Source: Candidatus Omnitrophota bacterium (lineage in GTDB: Bacteria > Omnitrophota > Gorgyraeia > Gygaellales > UBA12090). Taken from it: a DNA stretch of 52,315 nucleotides. Location: contig JAUSCZ010000035.1 of NCBI GenBank assembly GCA_030674475.1, positions 138,682 through 190,996 of the forward strand, read 5' to 3'. Below are positions 46,973-52,315 of this stretch, piece after piece (the stretch's first letter is position 1; each line of letters starts with the position of its first letter). The translations under genes were made by a program, and so were the position numbers. A model generated the notes under the pieces. That model did no database searches. It had not been told where the DNA came from and saw nothing but the letters and a program-made list of their open reading frames with translations.

Positions 46973-49900
46973 TTATTTGTGCTCTTTAGAGACCTGGGTT
47001 TTTATGTCTAAGGCCAGGCCTTGCAATTCTTTTATTAGGACGTTGAAAGATTCCGGAGTGCTGGGATCAAGCCTCTGTTCACCCTTAACTATATTTTCAT
47101 AAATACGGGTTCGGCCCTTGACATCATCAGACTTTACCGTAAGCATTTCCTGGAGGGTATAGGCCGCGCCATAGGCCTCCAGGGCCCAGACTTCCATTTC
47201 ACCAAATCTTTGTCCGCCAAACTGGGCTTTTCCGCCTAAAGGCTGTTGAGTAACCAAAGAATATGGGCCTATTGAACGGGCATGGATCTTTTCATCAACC
47301 ATATGGTTTAATTTCATCATATAGATATAGCCTACGGTTGCCTTCTGAGAAAAAGGTAGCCCGTTATAACCGTCATACAACTGAATCTTGCCATCCTCAG
47401 GAAGGCCGGCCTTTTTAAGCATCTCTTTTATCTCGCTTTCGGCGGCGCCGTCAAAGACCGGACTGGATACTTTTATCCCCAGGGCCTTAGCCGCCCAGCC
47501 TAAATGAGTTTCTAATATCTGGCCCACATTCATCCGCGAAGGCACACCCAAAGGATTAAGCACTATCTCCACCGGAGTGCCATCCGCCAGGAATGGCATA
47601 TCTTCTTCGGGAAGTATTCGGGCGAGCACGCCTTTATTGCCGTGGCGCCCAGCAAGCTTATCTCCTACTGCCAGCTTTCTCTTGATGGCGACATACACGA
47701 CTACCCGCTTAAGAACTCCCGGAGGAAGCTCATCTCCGCGGTGAACCTTTTCAATTTCCTGTTCCTGCTCAGTCAACAATTCCTTGATCTGCTCCTCGAA
47801 AGAGGTAGTTAAGGCAATCGCCTCCTCATTGGAGCTATAATCAATACGATCTAATTTATTTTTATCCACTCCCAAAAACTTACTCAGACGGAGAATTTTT
47901 TCTTCTTCCACAAATTCTACTTCCTGTTTATAGTAAGCCTTGATCTCGCGGATTTTGGCCAATTCCTGCTTCTTTTCTTCCTTAGATTTCCTGCCCCGGT
48001 CTTTACGTTGGAAGACATGAACATCCACCACCACGCCTTCCACTCCCGGGGGAACCACTAATGAAGTATCCCGGACATCCCCGGCCTTCTCGCCGAATAT
48101 CGCCCTTAAAAGGCGCTCTTCAGAGGAAAGTTCGGACTCAGTCTTAGGGGTAACCCTGCCCGCCAGTATGCCGCCGGGATGCACCTCCGCGCCGACGCGA
48201 ATAATTCCGTCCTTATCCAGGTCTTTAAGGCTTTCTTCAGAAACATTAGGGATATCCCGGCTAATCTCTTCGTTTCCTAATCGGGTCTCGGTTGCCTCAA
48301 TTTGGAATTCTTCAACATGGATAGAGGTAAAGATATCTTCTTTAGAAATTTTCTCGGAAATAAGAATAGCGTCCTCAAAGTTATAACCGCGCCAGGGCAT
48401 AAAGGCAACCAAAAGATTTTTGCCTAAAGCCAACTCTCCCTGGTCAGTGCTCATTCCATCGGCAATAGCCTGGCCCTTTTCTATCTTTTCCCCTAATTTA
48501 ACCAGCGGCCTTTGATTTATACAAGTATCGGCATTGGAGCGCTGAAATTTCTTCAGCTTATAAGTGTTCTTTCCTACAGTAATGCTTGAGCCGTCAAAGG
48601 CGCTAACCTTGCCTTCTTCCTTAGCCACTACCACCGCTCCGGAATCAATCGCTACCTTATATTCCATATCCGTAGCCACCAGAGGAGATTCGGTAATCAT
48701 CAAGGGAACAGCCTGTCTCTGCATATTTGAACCCATCAGCGCGCGGTTGGCATCATCATGTTCTAGGAATGGTATTAACGCGGCGGCTACCGAAACTAAC
48801 TGTTTAGGGCTGACATCCATATACTCCACTTTCTTAGGGTCAGCCTTGGGGAAGTCGCCTTTAAGGCGGCAGGAAACCCCTTTCTCCTGGAAATGTCCGT
48901 CAGGGCCAACAACCGCGTTGGCCTGAGCAACAAGCTTATTCTCTTCAATATCAGCGGTCAAATATTCAATCTTGCGGGTAACTTTACCGTCTTCAACCTT
49001 ACGGTAAGGAGTCTCCAGCAACCCTAAATCATTTACCTGGGCAAAAGTGCTTAGAGAAGCGATTAAACCGATATTCGGTCCTTCAGGAGTCTCTACGGGA
49101 CAGACCCTTCCGTAATGCGAAGAGTGAATATCCCTAACCTCAAAACCCGCTCTTTCCCGGGAAAGGCCTCCCGGCCCAAGAGCGGAAAGCCTGCGCTTAT
49201 GAGTCATCTCAGCCAAAGGATTCACCTGATCCATAAACTGAGAAAGTTGGGAACGTCCGAAGAAATCCTTGATCTGGTTAGATAAAAGTTTGGAATTTAT
49301 CAAATGATGCAGGCTCAAGGTATGAAATTCGGACAAGACCGCCAGGCGCTCCCGGATAGATTTTTCTAAACGGGTCAAACCTATGCGCACCTGGTTTTGA
49401 ACCAGTTCACCGACACTCTTGACGCGCCTGTTTCCTAAATGGTCAATATCGTCAATCTGTCCGATTCCCTCTCTTAATTTTATTAAGTATTCAATTACTT
49501 TAATTACTGTGGGGGCGTCAAGTATCCGCTTATCCAGAGAAATATTAATGCCGAGTTTACGATTTAAGATGAACCTGCCGGCGCGGGAGAGGTCATAACG
49601 GCGGGGGTCAAAAAATAGCCGATAGAAAAGATTTTCCGCCGCTTCGGGAGTTATTGGTTCAGCCGGGCGCATCTTGCGGTAGAAATCAGCTAAGGCTTCT
49701 TCTTTATTTTTAGTATAATCTTTCTTCAGGGTATTGAGAATCTGCGGGTAAGGTTTGGAACCAAAGGCGTTTAAAATATCTTCATCGGTAGAATAACCGA
49801 TAATCCGTAAAATCTGGGTCACCGGAAAATTACGGCGATGGTCCACATAAGCCAGGATCACTTCGGAAATATCATACTTAAACTCAAGCCAGGCCCCATG

Positions 49901-50389
49901 ATACGGAATTACCCGGCCATGGAATATTTTTTTCCCGGTAGGATGCATCTCCTCTTCAAAGGAAACACCCGGCGAACGTTGAAGCTGAGAAACCACCACC
50001 CTCTCATCGCCGTTAATAATAAAGGTCCCGGTATCGGTCATTAGAGGAATTTCTCCGAAATACGACTCCTGCTCTTTAATTTCTCCGGGGCTGACCAGCT
50101 TGAATCGGACCTTCAGGGGAGCGGCATAGCTCATTGAACGCCGGCGGCATTCATCCACATCGTACTTTGGTTTTCCTAAATTGTAGCCGATAAAATCAAG
50201 GCGCACCTGACGGTCAAAACTTTCCACAGGAAAAATCTCGTTAAAAACTTCCTGCAGGCCGATATTCTTACGCTGTGAAGGAGACACTTCTATCTGCAGA
50301 AATTCAGCGTAAGACAAACGCTGGATATCCAACAGATGCGGCATATTATAGACTTCTTTGATTTTGGCGAAATTTTTACGTTCTGACAT
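46973..50389 (-). CDS. rpoB: RNA polymerase beta subunit
   Basis: 1138 aa; [38 protein letters not shown]. Confidence 0.98.
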   Translation of the reverse strand: MSERKNFAKIKEVYNMPHLLDIQRLSYAEFLQIEVSPSQRKNIGLQEVFNEIFPVESFDRQVRLDFIGYNLGKPKYDVDECRRRSMSYAAPLKVRFKLVSPGEIKEQESYFGEIPLMTDTGTFIINGDERVVVSQLQRSPGVSFEEEMHPTGKKIFHGRVIPYHGAWLEFKYDISEVILAYVDHRRNFPVTQILRIIGYSTDEDILNAFGSKPYPQILNTLKKDYTKNKEEALADFYRKMRPAEPITPEAAENLFYRLFFDPRRYDLSRAGRFILNRKLGINISLDKRILDAPTVIKVIEYLIKLREGIGQIDDIDHLGNRRVKSVGELVQNQVRIGLTRLEKSIRERLAVLSEFHTLSLHHLINSKLLSNQIKDFFGRSQLSQFMDQVNPLAEMTHKRRLSALGPGGLSRERAGFEVRDIHSSHYGRVCPVETPEGPNIGLIASLSTFAQVNDLGLLETPYRKVEDGKVTRKIEYLTADIEENKLVAQANAVVGPDGHFQEKGVSCRLKGDFPKADPKKVEYMDVSPKQLVSVAAALIPFLEHDDANRALMGSNMQRQAVPLMITESPLVATDMEYKVAIDSGAVVVAKEEGKVSAFDGSSITVGKNTYKLKKFQRSNADTCINQRPLVKLGEKIEKGQAIADGMSTDQGELALGKNLLVAFMPWRGYNFEDAILISEKISKEDIFTSIHVEEFQIEATETRLGNEEISRDIPNVSEESLKDLDKDGIIRVGAEVHPGGILAGRVTPKTESELSSEERLLRAIFGEKAGDVRDTSLVVPPGVEGVVVDVHVFQRKDRGRKSKEEKKQELAKIREIKAYYKQEVEFVEEEKILRLSKFLGVDKNKLDRIDYSSNEEAIALTTSFEEQIKELLTEQEQEIEKVHRGDELPPGVLKRVVVYVAIKRKLAVGDKLAGRHGNKGVLARILPEEDMPFLADGTPVEIVLNPLGVPSRMNVGQILETHLGWAAKALGIKVSSPVFDGAAESEIKEMLKKAGLPEDGKIQLYDGYNGLPFSQKATVGYIYMMKLNHMVDEKIHARSIGPYSLVTQQPLGGKAQFGGQRFGEMEVWALEAYGAAYTLQEMLTVKSDDVKGRTRIYENIVKGEQRLDPSTPESFNVLIKELQGLALDIKTQVSKEHK

Positions 50390-50409
50390 TTACCCTCGTT
50401 TCACTCGGG

Positions 50410-50476
50410 AGAAACCAGAGGCCAGTTGCCAGATGCCAGATTTTTTCTGGTTACTGGTTACTGGTTTCTGGTTACT
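50410..50476. repeat. AGTAACC/GGTTACT heptamer hairpin, 4+4 units
   Basis: AGAAACC AGAGGCC AGTTGCC AGATGCC AG ATTTTTT CT GGTTACT GGTTACT GGTTTCT GGTTACT. Confidence 0.95.
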
Positions 50477-50852
50477 TTAACTCTACCGTCGCTCCAGCGG
50501 CCTCTAGCTTTTTCTTTATTTCTTCGGCTTCCGCCTTGGGGAGGCCGTCCTTAACTGTTTTAGGGGCGCCGTCAACTAAATCCTTGGCCTCTTTTAGTCC
50601 TAAGCTAGTGATAGTGCGCACTTCTTTAATAACCGCGATCTTATTCGCTCCGGATGAAATTAACACTACGGAAAAAGCGGTCTTTTCTTCAACCGCCGCG
50701 GCAGGGGCCGCTGTGCCGCCGGCCGCGCCAACAGCCACTTGCGCCATCTGGCCTGAAACCCCAAATTTATCCTGAAGCTCTTTGACTAAATCAGCAAGCT
50801 CCAGCACATTCATTCCTTCAATTGACTTAATTACATCATCTTTAACAGCCAT
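50472..50852 (-). CDS. rplL: Ribosomal protein L7/L12
   Basis: [49 protein letters not shown]. Confidence 0.97.
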   Translation of the reverse strand: MAVKDDVIKSIEGMNVLELADLVKELQDKFGVSGQMAQVAVGAAGGTAAPAAAVEEKTAFSVVLISSGANKIAVIKEVRTITSLGLKEAKDLVDGAPKTVKDGLPKAEAEEIKKKLEAAGATVELK

Positions 50853-50891
50853 TTCAAAACCTCCTGTTATTTAGTTAACGCTGAATAACCC

Positions 50892-50967
50892 GTCATTGCG
50901 AGCCCCGAAGGGGTGAAGCAATCCCACTTTTAAGATTGCTTCGGTCGCTTCGCTCCCTCGCAATGAC
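50892..50967. repeat. Imperfect palindromic REP element GTCATTGCGAGCCCCGAAGGGGTGAAGCAATCCC...GATTGCTTCGGTCGCTTCGCTCCCTCGCAATGAC
   Basis: Terminal 11-nt arms GTCATTGCGAG/CTCGCAATGAC plus inner GAAGCAATC/GATTGCTTC. Confidence 0.9.
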
Positions 50968-50994
50968 ACAAAAATGGGGGTTTTTCAATGTAAA

Positions 50995-51522
50995 CTATTT
51001 ATCTTTTTTCTTTTCTTTTATCTGATTAAGCACGATCACTAATTTATTTAAAACGCCCCCAAGGGTAAAAACCAAACCTGCCAGCGGAGACTTCAGGGCG
51101 GATACCACCTGGGCTATCAATACCTCTTTAGAGGGAAGCTTAGCTATATTTTCAATATCTTTCTGCTTAAACAGGCTTCCCTTATAATAAGCCCCCTTCA
51201 AGATGAGTTTCTCGTTCTCTTTGGCAAATTTATAAAGGATTTTTGAAACAACGGCAATATCATTATCGCTAAAGACCAGGGCCGCCGGCCCCTCAAAAAG
51301 TCCGTCTAAGCCATCAATCTTAGAATCTTTAAGGGCTATCTTCATCAGGCTGTTTTTGGAAACAAAGAGCCTGGATTTCCCATCCCTGAGCGCGATTCTC
51401 AGCTGGCTCATTCTAAAGCTGTCCAGCCCTAAATATTGAACCACAAAAAGGCTGTCAGATTCACTGATATCCTTCTTTAATCTGTTAACAGCCGCGTTAC
51501 GAAAAAAACTGCCTAATTTCAT
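50995..51522 (-). CDS. rplJ: Ribosomal protein L10
   Basis: SLFVVQYLGLDSFRMSQLRIALRDGKSRLFVSKNSLMKIAL; start at internal Met overlapping the rplA stop by 4 nt. Confidence 0.93.
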   Translation of the reverse strand: MKLGSFFRNAAVNRLKKDISESDSLFVVQYLGLDSFRMSQLRIALRDGKSRLFVSKNSLMKIALKDSKIDGLDGLFEGPAALVFSDNDIAVVSKILYKFAKENEKLILKGAYYKGSLFKQKDIENIAKLPSKEVLIAQVVSALKSPLAGLVFTLGGVLNKLVIVLNQIKEKKKDK

Positions 51523-52202
51523 AGGGTAAGCCTTACTCCCGGGCTCATACTGCAAGAAAGAAAAATAGACTTAATAAAATTTCCCTTGACTGTCCCCGGC
51601 CTTGACTGGGTAATGACCTCAATAACCTTGGAGGCATTCTCAAGAAGCTGCGTCTCGCTAAAGCTAATCTTTCCCGCGGGCGCCTGGATTCCCGATTGCT
51701 TATCTACTTTAAATTCTACCCTGCCGCCCCTGATCGCTTTAACCGCCTGAGCGACATTAACAGTTACGGTTCCGGTTTTGGGGCTGGGCATCAGGCCTTT
51801 TGGCCCCAAAATTTTTCCTAAGCGGCTTAAATCTTTCATCATATCCGGGGTAGCCACCGCGGCGTCAAAATCAAGAAAACCGGCAGCCACCTTATCAATA
51901 AGTTCACTGCCTCCCACGAAATCCGCCCCTGAAGCCTTGGCCTCTTTTTCCTGTTCGCCTTTACAGAAAACAGCCACGCGCACCGTCTTTCCCGTGCCAT
52001 GGGGAAGGCTCACCGTGCCCCGGACGAGCTGATCTGATTTCTTAGGGTCAACATTGACGTAAAAATTCAAATCAACCGTCTGGTCAAATTTGGTTGAGGG
52101 AAATTTCTTTAAAATAGCAATTGCCTCTTTAAGGCCGTAGGATTTATCTGCGTCAAAAAGTTTTAAGGCCTCTTCATATCTTTTGCTTCTTTTTTTTGAC
52201 AT
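51519..52202 (-). CDS. rplA: Ribosomal protein L1
   Basis: FDQTVDLNFYVNVDPKKSDQLVRGTVSLPHGTGKTVRVAVF; LGKILGPKGLMPSPKTGTV. Confidence 0.96.
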   Translation of the reverse strand: MSKKRSKRYEEALKLFDADKSYGLKEAIAILKKFPSTKFDQTVDLNFYVNVDPKKSDQLVRGTVSLPHGTGKTVRVAVFCKGEQEKEAKASGADFVGGSELIDKVAAGFLDFDAAVATPDMMKDLSRLGKILGPKGLMPSPKTGTVTVNVAQAVKAIRGGRVEFKVDKQSGIQAPAGKISFSETQLLENASKVIEVITQSRPGTVKGNFIKSIFLSCSMSPGVRLTL

Positions 52203-52315
52203 TTATCCCTCAACCGCGATGCCCATGCTTCTGGCCGTGCCCGCGATTACCTTGAACGCCTGTTTTAAATCGGTGCAATTCAAGTCTTTTAATTTTAGAT
52301 TAACTATTTCTTCCA
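52203..52315 (-). CDS. rplK: Ribosomal protein L11, C-terminal end (partial)
   Basis: Own translation: [36 protein letters not shown]. Confidence 0.9.
   Translation of the reverse strand, partial: EEIVNLKLKDLNCTDLKQAFKVIAGTARSMGIAVEG

Noticed and set aside
22812-50476. Heptamer arrays as CRISPR arrays
   Set aside because: Units are 7 nt with no unique spacers, the arms are inverted, and no cas genes are present.
1818-52032. Numerous plus-strand ORFs in the track (60-190 aa)
   Set aside because: All overlap well-supported minus-strand genes antisense, lack recognisable domains, and are explained by reading the opposite strand of coding DNA.
22178-52315. tRNA genes or rRNA in the ribosomal cluster gaps
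   Set aside because: Gaps are short and filled by repeat elements. No cloverleaf-like sequence with a TTCRA arm was recognised by eye.

Overview
The 52.3-kb window is a bacterial chromosome segment with every confident CDS on the minus strand. The lineage looks like an Omnitrophota-type candidate phylum, but that is an inference. Reading in the transcriptional direction (high to low coordinate):
(1) 52.3-22.2 kb is one uninterrupted ribosomal/RNA polymerase super-cluster: rplK(partial)-rplA-rplJ-rplL-rpoB-rpoC-rpsL-rpsG-fusA-tuf-rpsJ-rplC-rplD-rplW-rplB-rpsS-rplV-rpsC-rplP-rpmC-rpsQ-rplN-rplX-rplE-rpsN(Zn)-rpsH-rplF-rplR-rpsE-[no rpmD]-rplO-secY-adk-map-infA-rpmJ-rpsM-rpsK-rpsD-rpoA-rplQ.
(2) 22.2-12.7 kb is a central-metabolism block: aminotransferase, aconitase/LeuC-like, pilT, LeuD-like, isocitrate dehydrogenase, malate dehydrogenase, dihydrolipoyl dehydrogenase, lipB, a free-standing lipoyl domain and a lipoprotein.
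(3) 12.6-3.3 kb is a phosphoribosyltransferase followed by a nitrite-oxidoreductase/NarG-like molybdoenzyme operon. It has alpha, beta, TorD-like and heme-b gamma subunits plus an unusual add-on: two CuA-type cupredoxins flanking a NosR/NapH-like Fe-S membrane protein.
(4) 3.2-1.8 kb holds siroheme-decarboxylase-like genes, one apparently truncated.
(5) 2.2-0 kb is a type IV pilin-like cluster.
The two best candidates for undescribed biology are (a) the NXR-like enzyme with a double-CuA/NosR-like electron-transfer module, which has a perfect CRP/FNR-type palindrome upstream, and (b) a modular set of intergenic elements. These are built from mirrored 7-nt repeats, often joined to a common leader that carries the Shine-Dalgarno sequence, and they occupy many ribosomal-protein gene junctions. 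All family calls were made by eye from the translations. No database search or folding was run.
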